Origin: Mycolicibacterium sp. 018/SC-01/001
GTDB taxonomy: Bacteria; Actinomycetota; Actinomycetes; Mycobacteriales; Mycobacteriaceae
NCBI RefSeq assembly: GCF_007096635.1
Contig: NZ_VKAA01000008.1
Location: 1-64,000, forward strand
Direction of reading: 5' to 3'
DNA: 64,000 nt
The notes below the pieces were generated by a model. That model saw only the letters and a list, made by a program, of their open reading frames with translations. It was not told the DNA's origin and searched no databases. This document shows, one piece after another, positions 1 through 8,061 of the stretch; the first letter of the stretch is position 1; each line of letters begins with the position of its first letter. A program made the translations under genes and the position numbers.

Positions 1-669
1 GCACGATCTGCGCGCCCCGCGCTGATCGTGGGCCCCGGCGGCGGGATCGTGCCCGCACCGCTGCTGGCCGAACTCATCGCCCACGGCGCCACCATGCGTT
101 TCGTCGGACCCACCGACTGCCTGACCAGCCCGGGCTACCGACCCTCCACAGCACTGGACCGGTTCGTGCGCACCCGCGACCTGACCTGCCGCTTCCCCGG
201 CTGCGACCGCCCCGCCACCCACGCCGACATCGACCACACCGTGCCCTACCCGCTCGGGGCGACCCACCCGGGCAACACCAAATGCTATTGCCGCCCACAC
301 CATTTACTGAAAACCTTTTGGCAGGGCTGGCGTGAACGTCAAACCCCCGACGGGCGACTGCACCTGATCAGCCCCACCGGCCACACCTACACCACCACAC
401 CCCTGTCGACGCTGCTGTTCCCCTCCTGGAACACCAACACCGCACCACCACCACCCACCGGAACGGCGCAGCGACCCGGCCCGGGCCGCCACCTCATGAT
501 GCCCACCCGCCGCCGCAACCGCACCCAAAACCACACCGCCTACATCCGCAGAGAACGCCACCTCAACGCCCAGGAACGAGCCCGAGGAAATACTAAAACC
601 GTTGCAGGACAACCGTACTGGGACAGCTACCGACCCCCGCCCAGCGGCAACGATCCACCACCCTTCTGA
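1..669 (+). CDS. HNH endonuclease domain protein of the DUF222/13E12 family (5'-truncated by window edge)
   Basis: The frame is open from base 1 with no stop, so only the C-terminal part is present; an internal GTG at 28 should not be taken as the start. The visible part carries an HNH nuclease core: CRFPGC, then ADIDHTVPY, then a Cys-His cluster around CRPHHL. This is the usual C-terminal half of the actinobacterial 13E12/DUF222 repeat proteins, which are multicopy in mycobacteria and of unproven function. The tail is Pro/Thr/Arg rich and low complexity. The 3' end overlaps the convergent DUF899 gene by 43 bp. Family assignment is firm; a cutting activity in vivo is inferred only. Confidence 0.85.
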   Translation, partial: ARSARPALIVGPGGGIVPAPLLAELIAHGATMRFVGPTDCLTSPGYRPSTALDRFVRTRDLTCRFPGCDRPATHADIDHTVPYPLGATHPGNTKCYCRPHHLLKTFWQGWRERQTPDGRLHLISPTGHTYTTTPLSTLLFPSWNTNTAPPPPTGTAQRPGPGRHLMMPTRRRNRTQNHTAYIRRERHLNAQERARGNTKTVAGQPYWDSYRPPPSGNDPPPF

Positions 670-1400
670 TCGGGGTGCACGTCGTCAGACCGGCCAGCCC
701 GCAACCGAGACCACTGTGCGGCGGGCCGTCCGTCGACGCGCGTGTTCGATCCGTCGACCGCCCACGCCTGGGGCCACCCCTGCGGCGAATCCTCCCAGAA
801 CTCTTGTCGTCCGTAGACGGTCAAGTCCATCAGCGCCAAGCTGTTGTCCATCGCCTCGACACCGCGCAGCGTCGTCCAATACGTCTCGAACACCCGATCG
901 CCCTGTCGCACATAGCAAACGATGTGCATCATCCCGACCTGTCTGCCGACCAAAAGATCGTCCAGTGAGGGCACCGCGGAATACCAGGGCACCTCCCAAT
1001 CCATGAACTGCCGATACCGGGCACTCTCGGGATACGGGCCCTGGCAGAACACCGCATAGGTGATGTCGCGTGAGTGGAGGTAGGACAGCTCTGTCACCTG
1101 ACTGGTCACCCACGTACAGCCCTCGCACTGCTCGGCGGCCGGATGTCCCGCGTGCCACATGAAGTAGTACGCGATCAGCTGTCGCCGACCCTCGAACGCG
1201 TCGAGCAATGTGACCGCCCGTTCGGGTCCGATCAGTGCGAGATCGGCTGCCACCTCCACCATCGGCAGTCGGCGCCGGGCCGCGGCGATCGCATCGCCCT
1301 CCCGCACATGGGCTTTCTCGCGGATGCGCAGCCGCTCGATCTCGGCGGAGAACGTCTCCCGATCGACCGTCGGCGGCACCGCACCGTCACTCGCCCGCAC
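627..1400 (-). CDS. DUF899 family thioredoxin-like protein (second of pair)
   Basis: A 257-residue DUF899 protein, a thioredoxin-fold family of unknown reaction. A CEGC motif sits where thioredoxins carry CxxC, followed by SQVTELSYLHSRD, and a conserved tail block has GRQEFWEDSP. The frame is open much further upstream, but I place the start at the GTG at 1400: it overlaps the stop of the upstream DUF899 gene by 14 bp and has GAGGAG about ten bases before it. The extra upstream residues would be Arg-rich and unlike the family. It is probably translated from the same mRNA as the first copy. The two proteins are clearly paralogues (shared RRQLI, LSHLH/LSYLH and WEDSP blocks) but well diverged. 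Confidence 0.85.
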   Translation of the reverse strand: MRASDGAVPPTVDRETFSAEIERLRIREKAHVREGDAIAAARRRLPMVEVAADLALIGPERAVTLLDAFEGRRQLIAYYFMWHAGHPAAEQCEGCTWVTSQVTELSYLHSRDITYAVFCQGPYPESARYRQFMDWEVPWYSAVPSLDDLLVGRQVGMMHIVCYVRQGDRVFETYWTTLRGVEAMDNSLALMDLTVYGRQEFWEDSPQGWPQAWAVDGSNTRVDGRPAAQWSRLRAGRSDDVHPDQKGGGSLPLGGGR

Positions 1401-2103
1401 AGCAGTTCCGCTCCTCGTGCGAGCCGTACCGATCGTGATGCCGCCACCACTGATAGGGCGGCGTCTGCGGAGTGCCCGGCGGGGAGTCCTCCCATGTCTC
1501 CTGGCGCCCCAGCGCTGTGATGTCGAGCAGATTCCACGTCCCGACGAACGCCTCGTCCCCACGATTGTTCACGAAGTACGTCCGGAACACCTCGTCAGTG
1601 CCCGGGTCCCGAATGAAGGCGTTGGTGCCGTGCCATTCATCGACGTCGAAATCCACATCGAAGAAGCCGTCCTCGCCCTCGATCATGGTGTACCACGGCA
1701 TGTTCCAGCCCATACGCTGCTTGATGCGGGCGATGTCGGACTGCGCACCGCGCGACACGTACACGAACGTGGTGTCGCGTGCGTGCAGGTGCGACAGGTC
1801 CGCAACGTGGTCGGCCATCAGAGAACATCCCACACAGCCGCGATCCGGCCAACCGCTCACTTCGGGGTCCATGAACGCCCGATACACGATCAACTGCCGC
1901 CGGCCCGCGAACAATTCTCGCAGCGTCACCGTCCCGTCGGGGCCACAGAATCGGTACTCCTTGGTCACCGGCGTCCACGGCATCCGGCGTCGCATCGCGG
2001 CCAGCTCATCGCGTGCCCGCGTGACCTCCTTCTCCCGAATCAGCATCGCCGCCAACGCCTTCTGCCAGTCGTCCGTCGACACGATCCGAGGTTCCATTCC
2101 CAC
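1387..2103 (-). CDS. DUF899 family thioredoxin-like protein (first of pair)
   Basis: A 238-residue DUF899 protein with a CVGC motif in the thioredoxin CxxC position, preceded by the RRQLIVYRAFM strand block and followed by the DLSHLHARDTTFVYVSRG block. The family has a thioredoxin-like fold and no established substrate. The GTG at 2103 is preceded by GGAGG five bases upstream; an ATG at 2097 is an in-frame alternative. The gene is divergent from an ArsR regulator, and a perfect inverted repeat lies 15 bp upstream of its start, so repression by that regulator is likely. DUF899 genes are often found beside ArsR/SRPBCC pairs; the shared role is unknown. Confidence 0.88.
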   Translation of the reverse strand: MGMEPRIVSTDDWQKALAAMLIREKEVTRARDELAAMRRRMPWTPVTKEYRFCGPDGTVTLRELFAGRRQLIVYRAFMDPEVSGWPDRGCVGCSLMADHVADLSHLHARDTTFVYVSRGAQSDIARIKQRMGWNMPWYTMIEGEDGFFDVDFDVDEWHGTNAFIRDPGTDEVFRTYFVNNRGDEAFVGTWNLLDITALGRQETWEDSPPGTPQTPPYQWWRHHDRYGSHEERNCCAGE

Positions 2104-2117
2104 GCCATCCTCCGAAT

Positions 2118-2137
2118 ATTCAACACTTCAGTTGAAT
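2118..2137. promoter_or_regulatory. Operator-like inverted repeat 1, putative ArsR site
   Basis: ATTCAAC and GTTGAAT are perfect 7-bp inverted arms separated by six bases. The site lies between the divergent DUF899 and ArsR genes. The core TCAAC-N6-GTTGA recurs at 2166-2181 over the ArsR start codon. Size and symmetry suit a winged-helix ArsR dimer. Confidence 0.65.
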
Positions 2138-2165
2138 GTCAGCACACCACCCCACGCCGCTATAG

Positions 2166-2181
2166 TCAACACAATGGTTGA
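2166..2181. promoter_or_regulatory. Operator-like inverted repeat 2 overlapping the ArsR start codon
   Basis: TCAAC, six bases, GTTGA: the same architecture as the repeat at 2118-2137, centred 46 bp downstream. The ATG of the ArsR gene lies inside the spacer. Binding here would block the regulator's own expression, so autorepression is inferred. Confidence 0.6.
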
Positions 2182-2503
2182 AGATCTCCTCGATCGCGCC
2201 TATGCCGCCCTAGCCGATCCCACGCGACGGCAGCTCCTCGAAGCACTGCGCAACGGTGACGCGCGCATCACCGACCTCGCGGAGCCGCTGCCGATGAGCT
2301 TCGCCGGAGTGTCCCGGCACGTCGCAGTCTTGGAGTCCGCCGGGCTCGTCCGCAGGGAGATCCGGGGCCGCGAGCACTGGCTCTCGCTGACCCCCGAAGG
2401 ACTGTCCCCGGCGCGGCAGTGGATCGACGAGCAGACCGAGTTCTGGTCCACCCGCGCCGACGCGCTCTCCGCGCGGCTCCGCAAGAAGGCGAAGACTCGA
2501 TGA
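2174..2503 (+). CDS. ArsR/SmtB-family transcriptional regulator
   Basis: A 109-residue winged-helix repressor. LADPTRRQLLEAL opens the ArsR fold; the recognition helix region is around MSFAGVSRHVAVLESAGLV and is followed by a wing, RREIRGREHW. There is no Cys/His metal site of the SmtB type, which fits the subgroup paired with SRPBCC (AHSA1) proteins rather than a metal sensor. The ATG at 2174 is chosen because translation upstream runs through the divergent promoter region. The stop overlaps the next gene's start (ATGA), so the two are co-translated. Two TCAAC-N6-GTTGA repeats flank or cover its start, suggesting autoregulation and control of the DUF899 pair. Confidence 0.9.
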   Translation: MVEDLLDRAYAALADPTRRQLLEALRNGDARITDLAEPLPMSFAGVSRHVAVLESAGLVRREIRGREHWLSLTPEGLSPARQWIDEQTEFWSTRADALSARLRKKAKTR

Positions 2504-3402
2504 CCCGCCCCGTCGTGCAGGTCCGCCGGGTGATGCCTGCTGCACCGGAGGTCGTCTTCGACGAATGGCTGGACCCCGACGCCCTGATGGACTGGATGTG
2601 TCCGCGGCCGACGCACTGCGTCGCGGTCACCGTCGAGCCCTACGTCGGCGGACGGGTCCGCTTCGACGTCGACGACGCGGGCCGCTCGGTCCTGCTCACC
2701 GGTCAGTTCCTCGCCGTCGACCGACCGCGGCGACTCACTTTCACCTGGAGTCACTCGGGGTGGTCCGATCCGACGGCCACCAGCATCGTCGACGTCACGT
2801 TCGAACCCCACGGCGACCACGACACCCTGATGTCCATCGAGCACACCCTGTTGCCCGCCGAGGCCGTCGACGACCACGACCACGGCTGGGCCGTCACCGC
2901 AGACCAACTACACGACAGACTCGATCAGCGGCTGCGCTTCGTCACCGTCGGCCAGGACGATCCCCTCGCCGCACCGCTGATCGACGAGCTCGCCGTCGAG
3001 TACGCCGACCGCTACGGCGGCCAGCGGGACCGCGTACACGCCTGGCTGCGCGGATACCCGGCCGCCGAGTTCGACCCACCGTCGGGCGGACTGCTGATCG
3101 GGCTCGTCGACGGCCGGCCCGTCACCGGTGGTGCGTTCCGCCGTTTCGACGACACCACCGCAGAGCTCAAACGGATCTGGACCGACAGCGGCCACCGGCG
3201 CCGCGGCTATGGCAGAGCATTGGTGAGTCGGTTGGAAGCGGCGATCGCCGCGAGCGGCTACCGCCGGGTCTACCTCACCACCGGGGACCGCCAGCCCGAA
3301 GCCGAAGCGCTGTATCACTCGATGGGATACACCCGCCTCGACGAGCCGCTGCCGTACGACGGTGAGACGTACCCGGTCGCCTTTCTCAAGGTCTTCGCCT
3401 AG
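2500..3402 (+). CDS. SRPBCC (AHSA1-like) domain fused to GNAT N-acetyltransferase
   Basis: A 300-residue two-domain protein. Residues about 8-143 form an AHSA1-type SRPBCC domain (VFDEWLDPDALMDWMCP; GGRVRFDVDD; LTFTWSHSGW; closing helix HGWAVTADQLHDRL). Residues about 148-298 form a GNAT acetyltransferase with the acetyl-CoA loop RRRGYGRAL near 233-241 and the late ALYHSMGY motif. SRPBCC domains bind hydrophobic ligands and GNATs transfer acetyl groups; the combined substrate is unknown. The ATG at 2500 overlaps the ArsR stop by four bases. The join is continuous with no frame break, so I read it as a real fusion rather than two genes. Confidence 0.85.
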   Translation: MTRPVVQVRRVMPAAPEVVFDEWLDPDALMDWMCPRPTHCVAVTVEPYVGGRVRFDVDDAGRSVLLTGQFLAVDRPRRLTFTWSHSGWSDPTATSIVDVTFEPHGDHDTLMSIEHTLLPAEAVDDHDHGWAVTADQLHDRLDQRLRFVTVGQDDPLAAPLIDELAVEYADRYGGQRDRVHAWLRGYPAAEFDPPSGGLLIGLVDGRPVTGGAFRRFDDTTAELKRIWTDSGHRRRGYGRALVSRLEAAIAASGYRRVYLTTGDRQPEAEALYHSMGYTRLDEPLPYDGETYPVAFLKVFA

Positions 3403-3412
3403 AAACGCGCTA

Positions 3413-3418
3413 TAGGCT
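3413..3418 (+). promoter_or_regulatory. -10 box (TAGGCT), possible leaderless promoter
   Basis: TAGGCT matches the mycobacterial TANNNT -10 consensus and ends seven bases before the GTG at 3426. No Shine-Dalgarno sequence is visible, so a leaderless transcript for the small membrane protein is likely. Confidence 0.45.
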
Positions 3419-3425
3419 GGCCGAT

Positions 3426-3716
3426 GTGTCGCAGGCGAGCGTGGGCTGGTTGATGGTGGCCGCCGCTGCGCTGACCTTCGTGTTCGGCGGGGTCTCCCGC
3501 GTTTTCGTCGGCCGCCGCCGGTACTCCGAGGGTGTCCAGCGGATGGTGCGCCTGTTCCGCCGCACCGGCATCGCCCGCGTGCTGTTCGGCCGCTTCGACG
3601 ACGACGTCCTCAATGACGACGAACTCGACACCATGATCCTGATGCCCTCGATCGTCCTGGCCTGCGGCCTGGTCCTGACCGCGATCTTCCTGCTGGGCTA
3701 CGACACTCTGGTCTGA
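3426..3716 (+). CDS. Small two-helix membrane protein, unknown function
   Basis: A 96-residue protein with hydrophobic helices at about residues 7-24 and 73-92. Between them is a basic, then acidic, cytosolic-looking loop (RRRYSEGVQRMVRLFRR, later DDDVLNDDE). I do not recognise a family. A TANNNT box lies seven bases upstream of the GTG start; an ATG two bases earlier (3424) is out of frame. It is convergent with the MBL hydrolase, whose stop lies one base away. Confidence 0.7.
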   Translation: MSQASVGWLMVAAAALTFVFGGVSRVFVGRRRYSEGVQRMVRLFRRTGIARVLFGRFDDDVLNDDELDTMILMPSIVLACGLVLTAIFLLGYDTLV

Positions 3717-3717
3717 T

Positions 3718-4464
3718 TCACGGCTTCGCCGCGGCGGCGTAGGCCTCTCGGGCAGCCTCCGCGACCGGCCCCCGCCACACGGGTCCGTGGCCCGGCAGCA
3801 GCACCTCGGATTGCACCTGCGCCAGCACGTCGAGGCTGCGCCGGCACTGCTGCTCGTCGTGGTTGAACAGCGACGGCAGCAGCTGCGGACCGGGGCGCGG
3901 TGCCAGCGGGTGCCCGGTGACCAGTGCATCGCCGCTGACCAGCACACCATCCACCAGATACGAGCAGTGCCCGCCGGTGTGCCCGGGCGTCGCGATGATC
4001 TGCGGCGTCCCCGGCAGCGCGGCTGCCACCTCGTCGGTCAGCGGTTGCGCCGACGGGATGCCCTCGTGGGTCAGGCCACCGTTGCGCACGAGCGCCAACG
4101 ACCACAGCAGATATGACGGGCGCCAGGCGCGGGCGAGGACGTCGCGAGGTGACGCCTGCTCGAGGTACTCCCGCCGAACGTGCGCCACCTCGGCGCTGTG
4201 GCAGTAGACGGGCGTGCCGTGCTCGCGGGCGAACCAGATCGCCGAACCGAGATGGTCGACGTGAGCATGCGTCAGCAGGATCGCCCGCACGTCCGACGCC
4301 CCGAAACCCAGTCCGGACAGCGACGCCAGGATGTCGTCGCGGTCACCGGGATAACCGGCGTCGATGAGCATCACCCCGCCGTCATCGGCCACCAGCGTCC
4401 AGTTCACGAGGTCGGTCGCCGCGATGTGCACGCGGTCGGTGACGGCCGAGACACCCAGGGTCAT
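3718..4464 (-). CDS. MBL-fold metallo-hydrolase (Rv0406c-like)
   Basis: A 248-residue metallo-beta-lactamase-fold hydrolase. The dinuclear metal motif THAHVDH is at residues 65-71, with further ligands in TPGHTGGH, SGDALV and the late PGHGPV. It is a small stand-alone MBL domain with no signal peptide, so likely cytosolic; the substrate is unknown. Its place immediately divergent from fgd matches Rv0406c in M. tuberculosis. The start is backed by TACACT, a TANNNT -10 box, six bases upstream, implying a leaderless mRNA. Only 23 bp separate it from fgd. Confidence 0.88.
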   Translation of the reverse strand: MTLGVSAVTDRVHIAATDLVNWTLVADDGGVMLIDAGYPGDRDDILASLSGLGFGASDVRAILLTHAHVDHLGSAIWFAREHGTPVYCHSAEVAHVRREYLEQASPRDVLARAWRPSYLLWSLALVRNGGLTHEGIPSAQPLTDEVAAALPGTPQIIATPGHTGGHCSYLVDGVLVSGDALVTGHPLAPRPGPQLLPSLFNHDEQQCRRSLDVLAQVQSEVLLPGHGPVWRGPVAEAAREAYAAAAKP

Positions 4465-4470
4465 GACGCG

Positions 4471-4476
4471 AGTGTA
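4471..4476 (-). promoter_or_regulatory. -10 box (TACACT) for the MBL hydrolase, leaderless
   Basis: On the reverse strand TACACT ends six bases before the ATG at 4464, the spacing seen in leaderless mycobacterial genes. No ribosome binding site is present. Confidence 0.5.
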
Positions 4477-4487
4477 GAAACATAGGT

Positions 4488-5498
4488 ATGGCTGAACTGA
4501 AACTGGGCTACAAGGCGTCGGCGGAGCAGTTCGCGCCTCGTGAACTCGTCGAACTCGCGGTGCTGGCCGAGGAACACGGCATGGACAGCGCCACCGTCAG
4601 TGACCACTTTCAGCCCTGGCGCCACGAGGGCGGGCACGCACCGTTCTCGTTGGCCTGGATGACCGCCGTCGGCGAGCGCACCAAGCGGCTCGTGCTGGGC
4701 ACCTCGGTGCTCACCCCGACGTTCCGCTACAACCCGGCCGTCATCGCGCAGGCCTTCGCCACGATGGGGTGTCTGTATCCCGATCGCATCTTCCTCGGTG
4801 TCGGCACCGGCGAGGCGCTCAACGAGATCGCCACCGGCTACGAGGGGGAGTGGCCCGAGTTCAAGGAGCGCTACGCCCGGCTGCGCGAGTCGGTGCGGCT
4901 CATGCGCGAACTGTGGCTCGGTGACCGGGTCGACTTCGACGGCGAGTACTACAAGACCAAAGGCGCCTCGATCTACGACGTGCCCGAGGGCGGCATCCCG
5001 ATCTACATCGCCGCCGGCGGTCCGCAGGTGGCCAAGTACGCCGGTCGGGCCGGTGACGGTTTCATCTGCACCTCGGGCAAGGGCGAGGAGCTCTACAAGG
5101 ACAAGCTGATCCCCGCGATGCGCGAAGGCGCCGAGGCCGCCGGCAAGAACCCCGACGACGTCGACCGGATGATCGAGATCAAGATCTCCTACGACACGGA
5201 TCCCGAACTGGCGCTGGAGAACACACGCTTCTGGGCACCGCTGTCGCTGACCGCCGAGCAGAAGCACTCCATCGACGATCCGATGGAGATGGAGAAGGCC
5301 GCCGACGAGCTGCCGATCGAACAGGTGGCCAAGCGCTGGATAGTCGCCTCCGATCCGGACGAGGCCGTCGACAAGGTCAAGGACTACGTCGGGTGGGGCC
5401 TCAACCATCTGGTGTTCCACGCCCCCGGCCACGACCAGAAGCGCTTCCTGGAACTGTTCCAGCGCGATCTCGAACCGCGGTTGCGCCGCCTGGGATGA
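4488..5498 (+). CDS. fgd: F420-dependent glucose-6-phosphate dehydrogenase
   Basis: A 336-residue luciferase-like TIM-barrel enzyme that oxidises glucose-6-phosphate to 6-phosphogluconolactone while reducing coenzyme F420, the main source of F420H2 in mycobacteria. Length equals that of M. tuberculosis FGD1. The residues I recall as catalytic there fall at the same positions: His40 and Trp44 (SDHFQPW), Glu109 (GTGEA) and Lys198 in the phosphate site (TSGKGE). It is divergent from the MBL gene, and its stop overlaps the next start (ATGA). It is separated from pta by about 7.5 kb here, whereas fgd1 and pta are adjacent in M. tuberculosis. Confidence 0.97.
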   Translation: MAELKLGYKASAEQFAPRELVELAVLAEEHGMDSATVSDHFQPWRHEGGHAPFSLAWMTAVGERTKRLVLGTSVLTPTFRYNPAVIAQAFATMGCLYPDRIFLGVGTGEALNEIATGYEGEWPEFKERYARLRESVRLMRELWLGDRVDFDGEYYKTKGASIYDVPEGGIPIYIAAGGPQVAKYAGRAGDGFICTSGKGEELYKDKLIPAMREGAEAAGKNPDDVDRMIEIKISYDTDPELALENTRFWAPLSLTAEQKHSIDDPMEMEKAADELPIEQVAKRWIVASDPDEAVDKVKDYVGWGLNHLVFHAPGHDQKRFLELFQRDLEPRLRRLG

Positions 5499-6460
5499 TC
5501 CGCGTCCTCGCGACGGTGCTCGGCCTGCTCGGCCTCGCCGTCGCCGCGGCAGGGATGGCCGTCCGCTTCCTGCCGCTGTCGAATCAACCGCTGCTGATCG
5601 CCGCCGCGGCGGCGCCGTACCTGCTGCTGGCGGCCCCGGTCTCCGCCGTCCTGCTGCTCGTCGGCCGGCGCTGGCTGCTCGTCGTCGTGGCCGTGGCGCT
5701 GACCGTCGCGACCGTCCTGCTGTACCTGCCGAGATACCGCGCTCCCGCAGCGGCGCAGCTGCCCACCGTCAGTGTGCGGGTGCTCACCACGAATCTGGCG
5801 ATGGGACAGGTGGATACGGCCTCCTATTCGGCTCTGGCCGGCCAGCGGGCCGACATCGTCGCCGTGCAGGAGATGACGCCGCAGGCGGCGGCCGGACTGT
5901 CCCGGGCAGGCCTGGACACCGTGTTCCCCTACCGGGTGATCGTGCCCGCCGAGGTGGCGTCCGGCATCGGCATCTGGAGTCGCTTCCCGATCGTGGATTC
6001 CGGTCGCATCGACGGCTATTCGCTGCCGATGATCGGGACCCGCATCCGGATTCCCGGCGTGCGGGTGGACGCCACCGTGCTGTCGGTGCATCTGGCCGCG
6101 CCGTGGCCGCAGGACATCCGCCACTGGCGCGATGACATCGCGCGGCTGCCGCAGACGCTGTCCGAACTCGGTCGCACGGCGGGTGCGGGTGCGGTGATCG
6201 TCGCCGGTGACTACAACTCCACCGCCGACATGGCCCCGTTCCGCGCGTTGCTCACCGGGGGTTACAGCAACGCCGTCGCGGGCGGTGGCTTGCTGCGGAC
6301 CTATCCGCAGAATCGTTTCGTACCACCACTTCTGGGCATCGACCACATCCTGGTCAAGAACGCCGACGCCCAGTCGGTGTCGACGGTGGACGTGGCGGGC
6401 ACAGATCACCTGGGCCTGTTGGCCACCGTGAGGCTGCCGGTCGACATGACCGCGAGCTGA
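5495..6460 (+). CDS. Membrane-anchored endonuclease/exonuclease/phosphatase-family hydrolase
   Basis: A 321-residue protein. Three hydrophobic helices lie in roughly the first 80 residues, followed by an extracytoplasmic EEP (DNase I-like) domain. EEP marks are [14 protein letters not shown] (metal Glu), [18 protein letters not shown] (catalytic Asp/Asn) and the closing GTDHLGLLA with the catalytic His. Enzymes of this type cut phosphodiesters or phosphomonoesters, including lipid headgroups; the substrate here is unknown. The start overlaps the fgd stop (ATGA), so the two are co-translated. The 3' end overlaps the convergent exopolysaccharide operon by 55 bp. Confidence 0.88.
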   Translation: MIRVLATVLGLLGLAVAAAGMAVRFLPLSNQPLLIAAAAAPYLLLAAPVSAVLLLVGRRWLLVVVAVALTVATVLLYLPRYRAPAAAQLPTVSVRVLTTNLAMGQVDTASYSALAGQRADIVAVQEMTPQAAAGLSRAGLDTVFPYRVIVPAEVASGIGIWSRFPIVDSGRIDGYSLPMIGTRIRIPGVRVDATVLSVHLAAPWPQDIRHWRDDIARLPQTLSELGRTAGAGAVIVAGDYNSTADMAPFRALLTGGYSNAVAGGGLLRTYPQNRFVPPLLGIDHILVKNADAQSVSTVDVAGTDHLGLLATVRLPVDMTAS

Positions 6461-8061
6461 TCGGGCGGTACCGGCCGGCCGGTGGTCCGGTACACGCGGA
6501 ACATCTCGTCAGAGGTGGGTCCGTCGGTGGTGTACCCGAGCGCCGCGATCCCTGCGCCGTCGTCCCACAGCGACGGGTAGCGGCGGTTGAGCGCATCGGG
6601 GACGTTGCGCTTCGGATTGGTTGCGACGATGTAGCGAATACCGAAGTCCCACGGCCGATTCAGGGCCGCGACGAAGTCGTAGTCACTGGTGATGACGAAC
6701 TGCTTCGGATGCTCGGAGGAGAGCCACACACCCCACGTGAGGAACGTGTCCATCAGCACCGAGCCCTCCGGCAACTGCCTGCTGTCGAACCATTGCGCGA
6801 GGCGCCGTTCGCTCAGCAGGCGGCGCCGGGCCGGGTCCTCGCCCGGGGGATGGGCTTCGGGATCGACCAGTGAGGCGAAGCCCGCCTCCAGTTGGCCGTA
6901 CGCGACGTCCTGGTCCACGATCAACGGCGTCGTCACCGGTATCGCCACGACCACCGACGCGCTGACCAGTGCGGCAGCCACGGCTTTGACGGCCGTCTGC
7001 TTCTCCCAGCAGGCCAGCGCGACGCAGATCACCAGCGGGATCGCCAGCAGGTAGAACCGGAACCACCCGAACGTCAGCGAATCGTGTTGTGCGACCGCGG
7101 CAAAAGTCAAGGTGCCACCGAACACGACGACCGGGACGAGTGGCGCTGCGCGCCTCTGTGTCGCGGCGACCACCACCGCCACGGCGACGGCGACCCCGGT
7201 CAGCGGTTGCATGCCGAACAGCCGCGAGGCGACCACCGGCCACTGCGCCCCGGCATCGGCGGTTCCCCGAGCGAGCCGGCCCGCCACCTGGCTGGCGTTT
7301 CCGTACTGTGAGGACATCGTGGCGAAGAACTCGTCGTTGATGATCCAGCCGGTGATCGCCCACGCGAAAAACGCTGTCACGACCGGGAATGCGATGATCA
7401 CGACATCGATCGCGGTGGCAGACCACCGACCCCCACGTGTGGAGCGCCGCCACGTCAGCACCGCGACCAGCACCACCGCGGCCGCTGCGGCGGGGATCAC
7501 TTCGTACCGCGCGAGATAGCCCACCCCCAAAGCCATTCCGGCGCAGCCGAGGTCGCCCACCCAGCGGCTGGTGCACCAGCGCATCAGGTAGCGGACGCAC
7601 CACAGCAGGCAGAACATCTGCGCCGCTTCGCTCAGACCGGAAGCGCCGTAGATGACGATCATCGGGTGCAGCGCGAATCCGGCGGTGGCGACGCGCCGCC
7701 AGAGCGCGGGCACGCCCACGTCGAACGCGATCCGCCGCACCATCAGCGCCGCACCGGACATGAAGGCCGCGCTCTGGACGACCCCGGCCAGCCCGGCGTG
7801 TTTCAGCACCGACAATCCGGGCCACTGGCTCAACCACACCAGCGGCAACTCCACCAGGCTGGGCAACGGGTTCCACACGAACCCGATGGCCGACAGATGG
7901 GGGTGGCGCGACTGCAGTGCGAAGCCGGCGTTGGCCACGCGGTTCGGTGCGTCGGGTTCGAAGATGTTGTACCGGAGCACCAACACCGATCCGACCACGG
8001 CATAGAGCAGGCCGAGGGCACCGAAAAGTGCGACGCCGTGCCGCCGGCGCGACGGGTTCAC
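6406..8061 (-). CDS. Polytopic membrane protein of the exopolysaccharide operon, GT-C-like
   Basis: A 551-residue integral membrane protein with about ten predicted helices and a C-terminal extracytoplasmic part of about 150 residues. Its layout resembles GT-C lipid-linked glycosyltransferases: an early loop with the acidic FEPDAPNR and a soluble tail. No definite family motif is seen. It is the last gene of a four-gene reverse-strand operon. I use the GTG at 8061 because it overlaps the BcsB-like stop (GTGA); the open frame further upstream is Arg-rich shadow. The call as a glycosyltransferase is by context and shape only. It could add or modify sugars on the polymer made by the operon. Confidence 0.7.
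   Translation of the reverse strand: MNPSRRRHGVALFGALGLLYAVVGSVLVLRYNIFEPDAPNRVANAGFALQSRHPHLSAIGFVWNPLPSLVELPLVWLSQWPGLSVLKHAGLAGVVQSAAFMSGAALMVRRIAFDVGVPALWRRVATAGFALHPMIVIYGASGLSEAAQMFCLLWCVRYLMRWCTSRWVGDLGCAGMALGVGYLARYEVIPAAAAAVVLVAVLTWRRSTRGGRWSATAIDVVIIAFPVVTAFFAWAITGWIINDEFFATMSSQYGNASQVAGRLARGTADAGAQWPVVASRLFGMQPLTGVAVAVAVVVAATQRRAAPLVPVVVFGGTLTFAAVAQHDSLTFGWFRFYLLAIPLVICVALACWEKQTAVKAVAAALVSASVVVAIPVTTPLIVDQDVAYGQLEAGFASLVDPEAHPPGEDPARRRLLSERRLAQWFDSRQLPEGSVLMDTFLTWGVWLSSEHPKQFVITSDYDFVAALNRPWDFGIRYIVATNPKRNVPDALNRRYPSLWDDGAGIAALGYTTDGPTSDEMFRVYRTTGRPVPPDQLAVMSTGSLTVANRPR

Noticed and set aside
1..669. 13E12/DUF222-HNH gene as part of a mobile element
   Set aside because: The family is multicopy and once suspected to be mobile, but no terminal repeats, integrase or transposase are visible in the window.
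4461..6409. Long reverse-strand ORFs (4461-5432 and 5384-6409) over fgd and the EEP gene
   Set aside because: Both are antisense to confidently identified genes, give low-complexity His/Arg/Val-rich proteins with no domain, and are explained by high GC at third codon positions.
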